A stretch of 33,702 bases of DNA from Dolichospermum sp. UHCC 0259 (GCF_009711935.1 NZ_VIKX01000100.1:1-33702), one strand, 5' to 3'. Shown: positions 1-8,614, counted from the stretch's first letter. Numbers and translations are program-made. Notes: generated by a model from the sequence alone, not told the origin.

Positions 1-167
1 CCTACTTCTACCTACCCTATAAACTCTCGAAAGTGGGGGGAGAGTGAAAAACTACTGTGTGACATGGCCTTTTTGGGGAATTCAACTCATGGATTTAATT
101 TTCTAAATATCTGTGATTTAGATGGCTAATAATAATTTAAAATAATATTTACCATCTAAATCAGATT

Positions 168-878
168 ATGGATAATCCAATGATTAACAAACACCTTTCT
201 CGCCGAAATTTACTCCAATTAGGTACAGGCGTAATTAGTGCCGGAGTAGCTGTAGGAGTCTCTTCCTATCTAGCTACACCCGAACCAGCAATAGCTCAAA
301 ACAACATTACTCCTGACGCAGCCCTAAAAGCATTACTCGATGGTAATGATAGATTTGTCAAACAAAAACGTCGCTATAAAAATCAAGGTTCGGCACGCTT
401 ACAGGAAGTTGCCAAAGGACAAAAACCCTTTGCTTCCATTCTGGGTTGTGCCGATTCTAGAGTCCCCGGCGAAATAGTTTTTGATCAGGGTTTAGGCGAT
501 CTATTTGTTTGTCGGGTAGCTGGTAATATTGCCACACCAGAAGAAATTGGTAGCCTAGAATTTGGCAGCTTAGTATTAGGATCAAAAGTGATTATGGTAC
601 TAGGACATGAAAGATGTGGTGCTGTAGATGCAGCAATTAAAGGCGCACAAGTACCAGGGCAAATTGGTAGTTTATTAGAGGCAATTAAGCCCGGTGTCGA
701 AAAATCTCAAGGACAACCAGGAGATAGATTAGAAAATGCTTGTAAAGCTAACATTTTGGTGCAAATTGAAAAATTAAAAGCATCACCAGTTCTCGCTGAA
801 TTAATCGCAGCCAACAAACTGAAAATAGTTGGTGGTTATTACGATTTAGATACTGGTAAAGTTAGTTTAGTTAGTTAA
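168..878 (+). CDS. Beta-class carbonic anhydrase with Tat signal peptide
   Basis: Predicted zinc enzyme interconverting CO2 and bicarbonate, exported to the periplasm or thylakoid lumen. Residues 11-18 (SRRNLLQL) form a twin-arginine motif, followed by a hydrophobic stretch and a likely cleavage after AIA near residue 43. The mature part has the beta-CA zinc ligands C94 and D96/R98 (CADSR), then H147 and C150 (GHERCG). 236 aa is normal for an exported beta-CA. The start at 168 is the first ATG; an ATG at 180 would also keep the Tat motif. It lies 69 bp upstream of ndhD3 on the same strand, so it is probably part of the CO2-uptake operon; ndhF3 would be expected just before the window. Family assignment is firm; the operon role is inferred from position. 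Confidence 0.9.
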   Translation: MDNPMINKHLSRRNLLQLGTGVISAGVAVGVSSYLATPEPAIAQNNITPDAALKALLDGNDRFVKQKRRYKNQGSARLQEVAKGQKPFASILGCADSRVPGEIVFDQGLGDLFVCRVAGNIATPEEIGSLEFGSLVLGSKVIMVLGHERCGAVDAAIKGAQVPGQIGSLLEAIKPGVEKSQGQPGDRLENACKANILVQIEKLKASPVLAELIAANKLKIVGGYYDLDTGKVSLVS

Positions 879-947
879 TCCATTTAAATCAATTGGTAAT
901 AGATTACCTATTTCTATTACCAATCACCAATTACCAATTAATAAAAT

Positions 948-2450
948 ATGTTGAGTGTTTTAATTTGGCTACCAATTATAGCCGCTATAATCATCGGTTT
1001 TTATCCAGCAAAAGATGTTTCCGCAAGTCGGATTCGGTTAGTATCCCTAATCGTAACAGGTGTAGTTTTGCTGTGGAATATCTTCATTTTGTTAAAATTT
1101 GATATCAGCAACCCAGGGATGCAATTTACCGAATATCTACCTTGGAATGAAACATTGGGTTTAACTTATCAATTAGGAGTTGACGGGCTATCAATATTAA
1201 TGTTGGTATTGAATAGCTTTCTCACTTGGATTGCTATTTACAGCAGCAGCAAAGATACAGAACGTCCTCGGTTATTTTATTCCCTGATTTTGTTGGTTAG
1301 TGGTGGCGTTGCTGGTGCATTTTTATCAGAAAACTTACTGCTGTTTTTCCTATTTTATGAATTGGAATTAATTCCCTTTTATTTACTAATCTCCATTTGG
1401 GGAGGAGAAAAACGAGCCTATGCGGGGATGAAATTCCTGATATATACAGCCATTTCTGGGGCTTTAATTTTAGCCACATTTTTAGGCATGGTATGGTTAA
1501 CAGGTTCTCATAGTTTTGCCTTTGATGCTGTGGCAACTCAAAACATTTCTGCGGGAATGCAATTAGTATTATTAGCAGGAATAGTTTTAGGTTTTGGCAT
1601 CAAAATTCCGTTAATTCCTTTTCATACTTGGTTACCAGATGCTTACGTCGAAGCTTCCACACCTATTGCTATTTTGTTAGGTGGAGTCTTAGCAAAACTA
1701 GGAACTTATGGATTATTGCGATTTGGCTTAGGAATGTTTCCCCAGACTTGGCATATTATTGCCCCAACTTTAGCTATTTGGGGGGCAATTAGCGCGATTT
1801 ATGGGGCAGTGGTAGCGATCGCCCAAAAAGACATCAAACGCATGGTAGCATATAGTTCTATCGGCCACATGGGCTATATTTTACTAGCCGCCGCCGCCGC
1901 CACACCATTAGCATTAGTTGGTGCAGTCGCCCAAATGTTTAGTCATGGAATTATTCTCGCTATTCTCTTCCATTTAGTCGGAGTTATCGAAACCAAAGTT
2001 GGTACAAGAGAATTAGACAAACTGAATGGTTTAATGAGTCCTATTCGCGGTTTACCCCTGGTTAGTGCCTTACTCGTTTTAGGTGGTATGGCTAGTGCAG
2101 GTATCCCCGGTTTAACAGGGTTCATTGCGGAATTTATTTCCTTTCAAGGCAGTTTTTCCAGCTTTCCAATTTCTACAATTTTATGTGTAGTAGCATCTGG
2201 TTTAACCGCAGTTTATTTTGTAATTCTTCTCAATCGTACCTGTTTTGGCAAACTGCAAAATAACCTAGCCTACTATCCCAGAGTATTATGGAATGAAAAA
2301 GTCCCTGCCCTAATTTTGGCATCCTTAATCATCTTTTTGGGAGTACAACCAGTTTGGTTAGTGCGTTGGAGTGAAACCACAACTACCGCAATGGTAGCCG
2401 CAATTCCTACTACAGAAAAAACCGTAATTGCGGAAGTTGCGTTGAAGTAA
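948..2450 (+). CDS. ndhD3: NDH-1 subunit D, CO2-uptake type (NdhD3-like)
   Basis: Proton-pumping antiporter-like membrane subunit of the cyanobacterial NDH-1 complex (NuoM/MrpD family). It is 500 aa with about 14 hydrophobic segments. Family motifs are visible: the Glu in YELELIPFYLL (TM5 region), the HTWLPDAYVEAST segment and KDIKRMVAYSSIGHMG with its pumping lysine. The start ATG at 948 gives the normal N-terminus (MLSVLIWLPI). The D3 rather than D1/D2 assignment rests on the CO2-hydration gene that follows; ndhD4 is the alternative, since D3 and D4 cannot be separated by eye. The protein acts in the thylakoid membrane with NdhF3 and CupA to convert CO2 to bicarbonate at the cost of electron flow. 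Confidence 0.9.
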   Translation: MLSVLIWLPIIAAIIIGFYPAKDVSASRIRLVSLIVTGVVLLWNIFILLKFDISNPGMQFTEYLPWNETLGLTYQLGVDGLSILMLVLNSFLTWIAIYSSSKDTERPRLFYSLILLVSGGVAGAFLSENLLLFFLFYELELIPFYLLISIWGGEKRAYAGMKFLIYTAISGALILATFLGMVWLTGSHSFAFDAVATQNISAGMQLVLLAGIVLGFGIKIPLIPFHTWLPDAYVEASTPIAILLGGVLAKLGTYGLLRFGLGMFPQTWHIIAPTLAIWGAISAIYGAVVAIAQKDIKRMVAYSSIGHMGYILLAAAAATPLALVGAVAQMFSHGIILAILFHLVGVIETKVGTRELDKLNGLMSPIRGLPLVSALLVLGGMASAGIPGLTGFIAEFISFQGSFSSFPISTILCVVASGLTAVYFVILLNRTCFGKLQNNLAYYPRVLWNEKVPALILASLIIFLGVQPVWLVRWSETTTTAMVAAIPTTEKTVIAEVALK

Positions 2451-2466
2451 TCATCAAAAATCATGG

Positions 2467-2495
2467 GTAGGGGTTTAGCACTGCTAAACCCCTAC
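2467..2495. repeat. Perfect 13-bp stem hairpin between ndhD3 and cupA
   Basis: GTAGGGGTTTAGC, a 3-nt loop (ACT), then the exact reverse complement. There is no T-run after it on the plus strand. It looks more like a dispersed palindrome of the kind common in Nostocales spacers than a classical terminator, though it could partly attenuate transcription or stabilise the upstream mRNA. Confidence 0.6.
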
Positions 2496-2542
2496 AATAA
2501 TTTATTACACTTCACTTTTAATTAACCCAAAACAAAAATATT

Positions 2543-3865
2543 ATGGTACAAACTTCAGATAAACCAACTACTAAAATCCCACCTTCAAAACACGAATTTG
2601 CCGAAATTATTTATCGCTTAGAAGCTGGCGGTTCAATGTTGCCAGATACACCGGAAAATTTAATGCAAATTATCGGTATTTATAAAGCGTATGCTGTACC
2701 GATGGATTTTTATTGGCGTGATTTACTTTACATTGCCGAAAGAGTATTTTTAGATCCTTTACCAGCTTTTAAATATTTCTTACCCCAAGAATATTTAGAC
2801 TTACATAATCACTATGCAGGTGATGACGCTGATTTAAGAATTTGGCGAGGTGTAGCTACAGCACATCCTGAACTTTTGGCATTTATGGAAAAAGGTGAAA
2901 CCACCAAAATGCCAAAGATTTTCCATCATTTATTCCATGACAGAATTAACATGGAATTTGCGGAAGCTTGTATGCAAGCCATGTTATGGCATCGCAAAAT
3001 GTATGCACCAGTTAACCAATTTGATGCCTATTTAGATTCAGAAGAATATAAAGCTAATGCTGATAAAGCCATTAAAGCTTACTTCAAGAAAAATCCCTTA
3101 ATGTTGGCACTTTATAAACTGTTTCCTGATATGTTCTTGGAACAGTGCCGGATGATGTCCTATTATTCCAACTTAGGACTTTTCTGGGAAGTCATGGCAC
3201 CTGTATTTTTTGAAATGTCGGATATTTATGATGAAGGCGGTTTTAAAGGTGTACCTGATGCCATGAATTTCTTGATTAATGGTATATTCGCTATTGCCGG
3301 TCGTCCCATTTATCATCATGTTTATATTGATGGTGAATGCTATGAAATTATCCCCAAATCAAAAGGTTTTACCTGGCTATACGAAGCCGCATTACCCTAT
3401 GTAGAAGCTGTTTTTTATCGCACAGCCCCATTTAGAGGCACAAAGTCTTATAATGCCCAAGCAGGACAAGTTCCCGAAGATCAAAAAGACTTCCATTATG
3501 GGATTCTTTATGCTGATGTATTTCCTGTGGGTACAGCGGGTATTCCGCCCACATTATTAATGCAAGATATGTTGCACTTTTTGCCTCAATATCTTGTTGA
3601 TTATTATCAAGAATATTGTCGAGGAGAAGAAGATATTTTGATTCAATTGGGGATTACTTTTCAACGTTCGATGTATAATGTCACGTCAGCGGTAATTCAA
3701 GCTTTAAGAACTGCCCTTTTATATCCTTTAGATGATGAAAACCCCAAGCATTTACAAGCAAATCGGGAATTTTTTGAAATGCAGCTAAATCGCTTTACTC
3801 GCACTGATTATGGTATGCGTGATGCAGCGAGATTACGGGATATTCAAAGCCAGGATTATAGATAA
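2543..3865 (+). CDS. cupA: CO2 hydration protein CupA/ChpY-like
   Basis: A 440-aa soluble protein of the Chp/Cup family, which docks on specialised NDH-1 (with NdhD3/F3 or D4/F4) and performs light-driven hydration of CO2. Family-like stretches include RLEAGGSMLPDTPENLMQII near residue 25, the long His/Asp-rich middle, and the C-terminal FTRTDYGMRDAARLRDIQSQ. It follows ndhD3 by 92 bp on the same strand. No cupS-like (fasciclin-domain) gene follows, which is unusual for the inducible ndhF3-D3-cupA-cupS operon; the next genes are on the other strand. The choice between CupA and CupB is inferred from context; the family itself is clear. Confidence 0.88.
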   Translation: MVQTSDKPTTKIPPSKHEFAEIIYRLEAGGSMLPDTPENLMQIIGIYKAYAVPMDFYWRDLLYIAERVFLDPLPAFKYFLPQEYLDLHNHYAGDDADLRIWRGVATAHPELLAFMEKGETTKMPKIFHHLFHDRINMEFAEACMQAMLWHRKMYAPVNQFDAYLDSEEYKANADKAIKAYFKKNPLMLALYKLFPDMFLEQCRMMSYYSNLGLFWEVMAPVFFEMSDIYDEGGFKGVPDAMNFLINGIFAIAGRPIYHHVYIDGECYEIIPKSKGFTWLYEAALPYVEAVFYRTAPFRGTKSYNAQAGQVPEDQKDFHYGILYADVFPVGTAGIPPTLLMQDMLHFLPQYLVDYYQEYCRGEEDILIQLGITFQRSMYNVTSAVIQALRTALLYPLDDENPKHLQANREFFEMQLNRFTRTDYGMRDAARLRDIQSQDYR

Positions 3866-3872
3866 ATTATTT

Positions 3873-3931
3873 CTTTTACCCGCATTTCTTCTCTTAATAA
3901 CTTTGATAATTAAGTAAAGAAGCGGGTAAAG
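3873..3931 (+). terminator. Inverted repeat after cupA, probable terminator
   Basis: CTTTTACCCGC at 3873-3883 pairs with GCGGGTAAAG at 3922-3931. The AT-rich middle can pair partly (CTTAAT...ATTAAG). The second arm is followed by a short T-containing stretch. It sits within 70 bp of the cupA stop, between convergent genes, so it may serve both strands. Confidence 0.5.
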
Positions 3932-3955
3932 GTTTATTAATATCTCATATCCTTT

Positions 3956-4051
3956 TTAGTGATTTTTGCAACCACCTTTACCATGATCGTGGTCGTGATT
4001 ATGTCCATGAGAACAGCCTTGGAGGTTCTGCTGTATGAGGTTTTCACTCAT
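3956..4051 (-). CDS. Tiny His-rich, probably metal-binding peptide
   Basis: A 31-codon reading frame starting MSENLIQQNLQGCSHGHN and ending in a His/Asp/Gly/Cys-rich tail with seven His and two Cys in the last 19 residues (HGHNHDHDHGKGGC). Such tails bind Ni, Zn or Co in HypB, SlyD or UreE-type proteins. There is no clear ribosome binding site, and the frame is closed by a TAA about 50 nt upstream of the ATG. It lies downstream of and in line with the ArsC-like gene. It could be a small metal store or chaperone related to hydrogenase/nitrogenase maturation (inference), or the surviving end of a longer gene. Confidence 0.4.
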   Translation of the reverse strand: MSENLIQQNLQGCSHGHNHDHDHGKGGCKNH

Positions 4052-4187
4052 TTGTTTTAAAGACTCATCTAAGTAGGTAAACCGAAAAATTTAAAGGTAT
4101 GTGACGAAATGTAAATTCAATGAATGCCTTACAAATAGGTTGTTTTACGGGTTTCACAAAACTAAACATATATCGGTTTTATTATGT

Positions 4188-4553
4188 TTACCTACTTACA
4201 GCTTTTAAGCCTATCCATGCGTCAATTTTCTCGACATCAAAGCCTACTTCTCTTTTATCCCCTACTTGGATCAAGGGACGACGGATTAATAAAGGATCTC
4301 TCAGCATCATGACTAAAGCATTTTCAGCGGTGATGTTTTCAGGATTCACCTCTCCTGATTTTACACCAGGTGCGGACTTATTGAACCATTCACTGACCGG
4401 GCGATCGCCAAAAAATGACCGCAATTTTTCCACTGTCCAAGGTTCTGTTAATAGATTATATGCTACTACTTCATGACCTGCGGCTGTGAGCAAAACTTTT
4501 TGCTTTATACCACCTTTACAGCCTGGTTTTTCATAGAAAATTACTCTGGCCAT
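4188..4553 (-). CDS. Nitrogenase-associated ArsC/Spx-like thioredoxin-fold protein
   Basis: 121 aa, matching the ArsC/Spx-fold 'nitrogenase-associated protein' (NifO-like) family of diazotrophs. It opens with a beta strand and a Cys motif (VIFYEKPGCKGGIKQK, one Cys, no CxxC), then RPVSEWFNKSAPGVKSGEVN and the cis-Pro region LLIRRPLIQVGDKREVGFD typical of the fold. Length is normal and the ATG at 4553 is preceded by AGGAG about 8-9 nt upstream. The exact role is unknown for the family; it is often found near nif genes, which fits the hydrogenase/nitrogen-fixation setting here. A region of about 235 bp with short repeats separates it from the next gene upstream. Confidence 0.8.
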   Translation of the reverse strand: MARVIFYEKPGCKGGIKQKVLLTAAGHEVVAYNLLTEPWTVEKLRSFFGDRPVSEWFNKSAPGVKSGEVNPENITAENALVMMLRDPLLIRRPLIQVGDKREVGFDVEKIDAWIGLKAVSR

Positions 4554-4606
4554 TGCTGTTTCTCCTATAAGGTTATGGTTGGATATTTGGATAGGAAATA
4601 ATTAAC

Positions 4607-4634
4607 CGCAGATAAACGCAGATAAACGCAGATG
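4607..4634. repeat. Short tandem repeat CGCAGATAAA
   Basis: Three partial copies of a 10-nt unit (CGCAGATAAA) in the spacer upstream of the ArsC-like gene. A related block occurs at 28844-28874. These belong to the short tandem repeats scattered in Nostocales genomes. No other feature is visible in the spacer 4554-4787. Confidence 0.6.
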
Positions 4635-4787
4635 AAAGATGATTATTTTAATTGATAGCTAAGTCATAGATTCCTGACTTCTAACATTAATTAATCATTC
4701 ATTTACAATGTTTAAAAATAAGCCCCGCATCTTACTTTCTATAATATTTATTAGCATAATCTGTCATTTAGTTTTTTGCCACTACTT

Positions 4788-5399
4788 TTAAAATTTTTTA
4801 GCAATGTGGTTAATTACGTCAAATTCAAATCTCTGTTTTGGGTTAGTTTCTCCATAAATATTAAATGTTACTGTTGGTTCTTCACCAATAGCTTGAACTT
4901 GATGTATTGTTTGCGGTGTAAAACTCACAATATCACCTGGAGATAAATTTACTTCGCCTGTTTTTTCAATTTTATCAGGAAAATCTGGATGGGAACTGCG
5001 TCGCCAAAATGTATTTTTTTCTTGACCTTTTAAGATTGCAACTACTCCCCATGTTCCATGATTATGAATATTAGAAGTTGTCCCTGGTACAAATGTTACT
5101 GTTTGTACAGTTAGGGGCAATCCCAATTCATCATATAATAGTAAAACAGAAATTCCCGTTTTTGAATCAGGTTGTAAAGATTGACTTTGTACCCAATAGG
5201 AATTGATAATTAATCGTCTTACCAACTTTCTAATTTCTGGCAGTCGTGTTGATTCATCTTCAACATTTTTAAGAACATCTTCGACTTCAGTTAAAAAGCG
5301 ATAGAGACGATAATTATCACGCAATAAATCCCATGATCTTGCTGATTGACAAACTTGATGTTGTCCATTTTCAGCAACAAATAAATCTTTACCTTGCAT
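4788..5399 (-). CDS. Cysteine dioxygenase-like cupin
   Basis: 203 aa with a single cupin barrel. Predicted mononuclear Fe(II) ligands are H112 and H114 (IHNHGTWGVV) and H166 (TPQTIHQV). The loop VTFVPGTTSNIHNHG and the LSPGDIVSFTPQTIHQV second motif match the cysteine dioxygenase type I superfamily (thiol oxidation to sulfinate). The substrate cannot be read from sequence; cysteine or 3-mercaptopropionate are possible. It is the last of three closely spaced minus-strand genes (TPR-like protein, small ORF, this gene), with only 5 nt after the stop of the small ORF, so probably co-transcribed. The start ATG at 5399 is the first in frame. Confidence 0.8.
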   Translation of the reverse strand: MQGKDLFVAENGQHQVCQSARSWDLLRDNYRLYRFLTEVEDVLKNVEDESTRLPEIRKLVRRLIINSYWVQSQSLQPDSKTGISVLLLYDELGLPLTVQTVTFVPGTTSNIHNHGTWGVVAILKGQEKNTFWRRSSHPDFPDKIEKTGEVNLSPGDIVSFTPQTIHQVQAIGEEPTVTFNIYGETNPKQRFEFDVINHIAKKF

Positions 5400-5404
5400 A
5401 AATT

Positions 5405-5578
5405 TTAAAATATTGACTGTGCAGAATTAGGTAAAAAAATTATAGGAGGAGAAGTTTGAGGCATTTTAGTTACAGGAGTCAGGGGAGATGTAGGCATTCC
5501 CGGTAGAATCAAAGTATTCTGGGTAGAAAATGATGATAGTAAATGGGAATTTGAGTTGAAAGATAACCAATTATTCAT
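5405..5578 (-). CDS. Small Ser/Pro/Thr-rich hypothetical ORF
   Basis: A 57-codon open frame (MNNWLSFNSNSHLL ... PNSAQSIF) lying between the TPR-like gene and the cupin gene, ending 5 nt before the cupin start. It is rich in Ser, Pro and Thr and has no membrane segment or recognisable motif. No strong Shine-Dalgarno is seen. The snug fit between two genes on the same strand is the only argument for it being real. Confidence 0.35.
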   Translation of the reverse strand: MNNWLSFNSNSHLLSSFSTQNTLILPGMPTSPLTPVTKMPQTSPPIIFLPNSAQSIF

Positions 5579-5635
5579 GATTCGTAATTTGTTGATTGCT
5601 TTGTGATTTTTAGGGGTTTTTCCCTATCCCCAGAT

Positions 5636-6130
5636 TTAATCATCTTCTTCTGGTGGACGAGTTAAAATATCGAGAAGAATACCAGCACCAAAATCATTTT
5701 TTTCATCAATACCTTTTATTCTGGTACTGATTTCTTTCGCTTGTTCTATCTTTCCGAGTTTAGCTAATACCAAACCAGAAGCAGCATAAGCAGCGAGGTA
5801 CAATCTGATTGGAGATTCTTCGTGACGGTTAACTAGGATAGGTTTAAGTTCTTGCCAATTATCAGGTAGACTTTCCGCTTTTTTTATTTTAGCGGTTATT
5901 TTCTCTGCTGTTGTCAGTGCTAAGACATAATTATTTTTGTAGTAAAAATATCTATAAGCTGCAACTAAAACATCTGTGTTATCTCCTGTTTTAGCTAACG
6001 CTTGCTGCATATATTTTGTAGACTCTTCGGTATTTTCCCAAGTCTGTGCCGCTAAGATTAATAATTCCTTGACATCATCTGCTACATCAAACCATGAAAA
6101 GCTATTTGTATGAATTTGCATAATAGGCAA
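5636..6130 (-). CDS. TPR-like helical hypothetical protein
   Basis: 164 aa, all-helical in appearance, with TPR-like residues around 38-62 (TKYMQQALAKTGDNTDVLVAA) and 112-135 (AAYAASGLVLAKLGKIEQAK), plus an acidic C-terminus (RPPEEDD). It is soluble and has no signal peptide. It is first in a probable operon with the small ORF and the cysteine-dioxygenase-like gene. Similar small TPR proteins accompany nitrogen-fixation and hydrogenase loci in filamentous cyanobacteria, but no function can be assigned from sequence. The upstream spacer 6131-6369 shows nothing beyond AT-rich sequence. Confidence 0.7.
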   Translation of the reverse strand: MPIMQIHTNSFSWFDVADDVKELLILAAQTWENTEESTKYMQQALAKTGDNTDVLVAAYRYFYYKNNYVLALTTAEKITAKIKKAESLPDNWQELKPILVNRHEESPIRLYLAAYAASGLVLAKLGKIEQAKEISTRIKGIDEKNDFGAGILLDILTRPPEEDD

Positions 6131-6369
6131 TTAATCCCATCTGTTTTGGAATATCTTAAATTTATCATATCTACTATTTAACAATTAAAATTCTATTTAG
6201 TTAGATAAATTTAATTATTTCATCACTTTAATGAAAGACAATGAAGGGCGCAATCCCTGCACCCCTACTGGTTTGGCGACAAAAAAACTGTACCTGATAA
6301 CATTAGAAAATGCTGTAACTAAGTTAATCACAATTCTGTAAACCTAGCTACATAACCAACTTATTTTAA

Positions 6370-7557
6370 AGTTTATCCTCGTTTTTATCAGCGCTTGCAA
6401 TTAAATCGCAATAACCCTATTCATGATTTTTTGTGGTTAACTACTGCTATTACTTGAAAAAAGATATATAATAGTTTCTATAAATTGGGTGTAAATCCGT
6501 CAGCAGGGGCTTTATATCCTACAGGAATTTATGTGCAAATTCGTGGGTGAGAAGGGATCATAGATAGCATCTAGCATATAGGAGTTGAGAATAATTGTCT
6601 GACCTTAATTTATGAATTAGGCGATGACGAATTGGAGAATTATGTTATACTAAATAAAAGTATTAATGGATTCATCTTTTTAGTTGGTTGTGTTTATCAT
6701 AGGTCTAGCTGGAAATATCAAGACAGGAGTTTGAGATATTGTTTGTTGCATAGCGGACACCCTTTGGGCGCTATCGCTGCTGTTTGCATATCTTCACGAA
6801 AACAACATACAACTATGTTTTGATTTTGATAAACTTATTCTCAATGCAGATTTGGGATTTGAGAATAAGGAGTTTATTACTAGTTGTGTGATATCGAAAA
6901 GAAGTGCAAAAAATCAGTTAGACCCTGAAGGCTACCTATTCCTTTTGTCTGTGGTACTGACTATTTTCAAGTGAATCCATGCGTTGAAGATGCCTATCAA
7001 ACAACGTCTTTACAGCCTAGTAACCAGCAAAAGCTAGAACATCCTCAATTTAATTTTGACCGAGAACGGTTTTTAACAGAACGTTGGGAATAGGCGTTCT
7101 ATTGGGCGTTTTCAAAAGTGGTCTATTTCTGAAAATATCTATTGGTAAATTTTGCAAGCAGTTCGACAACCAATCCCCATAGATAATTTTGAGGAAATAG
7201 AAATTTACTCAGTGGTGCATGATATCGAGGGAATTTCACCAGGGTTATATAAAAATACACATCTGAATCAAAGCGGGTAACTTTAGGCGAAAAAGGCGAA
7301 AAACAGGTTATTTGTGCATTAATCAACCTATAGCCAGAGATTGTGCTGTAACCAGAGTTTTTCGTGTTCGATTAGTTAGGTTATCAAACCGCTATGCAAT
7401 TAGCCGGATTTGTCGGACAGAGAGTGTATTTATTGAGAAATTATTGGGGAATAGATTGTAGTGGTATGGTGCTTTCGATGATGATGAAACCCAAGCCTTT
7501 CTAAAAACCAATAAGGACGTATTGTATGCAATGGCAATTGTTAAATCAATAGGAAAA
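6370..7557 (+). pseudogene. Decayed SagB-type dehydrogenase / nitroreductase
   Basis: Pieces of one protein can be read across several plus-strand frames. VNPSAGALYPTGIYVQIRG near 6490-6550 is the FMN-binding hallmark of SagB/nitroreductase proteins. VENNCLTLIYELGDDELENY follows near 6590-6640. Then come WKYQDRSLRYCLLHSGHPLGA (near 6705-6770), LHENNIQLCFDFDKLILN (near 6790-6845), TDYFQVNPCVEDAYQTT, and a second nitroreductase half ending QLAGFVGQRVYLLRNYWGI, AFDDDETQAFLKTNKDVLYA near 7520. At least three in-frame stops (6457, 6548 and 6571 areas) and several frameshifts separate them. SagB-type enzymes oxidise azoline rings in peptide natural products. The N-terminus cannot be placed; the limits are approximate. 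Confidence 0.75.
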
Positions 7558-7566
7558 TAACCGGAC

Positions 7567-7941
7567 ATGGCGAGAACAGAACATGAATTCAATGCTGATG
7601 ATAAGCACCCTATACAGCCAACATCAGCAGATATTATGCTTCGACAACAATTGGAGCATTCAATTAGCAAATACTTTTATGAAGGATGCGATCGCATTAT
7701 TCATAGTTTGTTGTCTAATTGTCGTTGGTATGCCACAACTCACGCCAGTATTTTGACCTTAGTAATTGAATGCCCTGACCAAGTTACTAACTGGCAAATT
7801 TTGCAACAAATTGTCCCTATGGCTAATGTTCTCTATGGCATTGTTAGCAGTGCCAAAATCCGGGTTTGTCCTCCCGATAGTCAAACTGTACCTTTTGAAA
7901 TGAGAGTAGATGAGTTGCCAGTTTATCGTGATTGGATCTGA
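7567..7941 (+). CDS. Conserved-looking hypothetical protein
   Basis: 124 aa with no recognised domain. A helical N-terminal half (LRQQLEHSISKYFYEGCDRI) is followed by a beta-rich half (ILTLVIECPDQVTNWQILQQ, IRVCPPDSQTVPFEMRVDEL). Codon use and the clean frame argue for a real gene. The start is uncertain: ATG at 7567 is the first, ATG at 7636 (MLRQQLEHS) would remove a low-complexity polar leader. It starts 10 bp after the SagB pseudogene and ends 27 bp before the convergent hupW stop. Confidence 0.6.
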   Translation: MARTEHEFNADDKHPIQPTSADIMLRQQLEHSISKYFYEGCDRIIHSLLSNCRWYATTHASILTLVIECPDQVTNWQILQQIVPMANVLYGIVSSAKIRVCPPDSQTVPFEMRVDELPVYRDWI

Positions 7942-7967
7942 TGCAATTTGAGATTTGAGATTGTTGA

Positions 7968-8441
7968 TTAAGCCATAACATTCTGTTGGATAACTGTAAT
8001 TAGTTCGGCAAAAACTAAATCAGCAGAACGTTGCACAACAGGACTTAATTCTAGCCCAAAATCCAGATTTGCAGCTTCAATTAAATAGACTGTCACCTCT
8101 TGGGGAAAATCATCTAAAAAGATTTTTCTCCCAGCAGCCAAAGCATGATCCCAACGAAAATCATGTAAGTTGTAACTAGGTTCGGGTAGTGCTTCTAGTT
8201 CGTTCCCTGGGACTTTAAATATAGCACCTGCTTCTGAACCTGTGCAACTAGCATCAAGAATAATTAATTTTTCGCTACCTCTCGCTTGAAACATCACTTC
8301 CATTCCCGCAGTTCCACAATCAAAAACGCGGATGTTGGGGTGAGGATTTTGGGCGAGATGCTGCTGTAAACGTTGGGCAATAACTACGCCGACAGCATCA
8401 TCATTCCGATTCAGATTGCCACAACCAATGATAGTTAGCAT
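7968..8441 (-). CDS. hupW: Uptake hydrogenase maturation protease HupW
   Basis: Endopeptidase (HyaD/HybD/HycI family) that removes the C-terminal extension of the NiFe hydrogenase large subunit after Ni insertion; here the substrate is HupL encoded at 11953-13041 / 29637-30143. It opens with GCGNLNRNDDAVGVV, has D63 (ILDAS) and H93 (YNLHDFRWDHAL), giving the D15/D63/H93 set expected to sense the nickel. Length 157 aa is normal. ATG at 8441 is the natural start. The protein is cytoplasmic. Closeness to hupSL supports HupW rather than HoxW for the bidirectional enzyme. Confidence 0.9.
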   Translation of the reverse strand: MLTIIGCGNLNRNDDAVGVVIAQRLQQHLAQNPHPNIRVFDCGTAGMEVMFQARGSEKLIILDASCTGSEAGAIFKVPGNELEALPEPSYNLHDFRWDHALAAGRKIFLDDFPQEVTVYLIEAANLDFGLELSPVVQRSADLVFAELITVIQQNVMA

Positions 8442-8551
8442 GGGATATTTATAATAACATGAATATTATCAACTTGGCACGAAAAATTAAAATTTACGGA
8501 AATTCTGACTACATCTTTGATCATTGACTTTATAGTGGCTATAGCAGTCAA

Positions 8552-8614
8552 GATCCCCAACTTCTTGTGTAATCGTCTCCATAAACTATCAACCAATGTT
8601 CAGAAGTCGGGGAT
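8552..8614. repeat. Split inverted repeat of a dispersed palindrome
   Basis: GATCCCCAACTTC at 8552-8564 and GAAGTCGGGGAT at 8603-8614 are near-complementary arms separated by about 38 nt. The same sequence forms a tight palindrome after hupL at 11907-11937, so this is a dispersed-repeat family with an opened loop here. Confidence 0.6.

Noticed and set aside
4120-4476. 118-codon plus-strand frame over the ArsC-like gene
   Set aside because: Antisense to a recognisable family member; no motif of its own.
6632-6823. 63-codon plus-strand frame as an independent small gene
   Set aside because: Its sequence is a piece of the SagB-like pseudogene, continuous with motifs in neighbouring frames.
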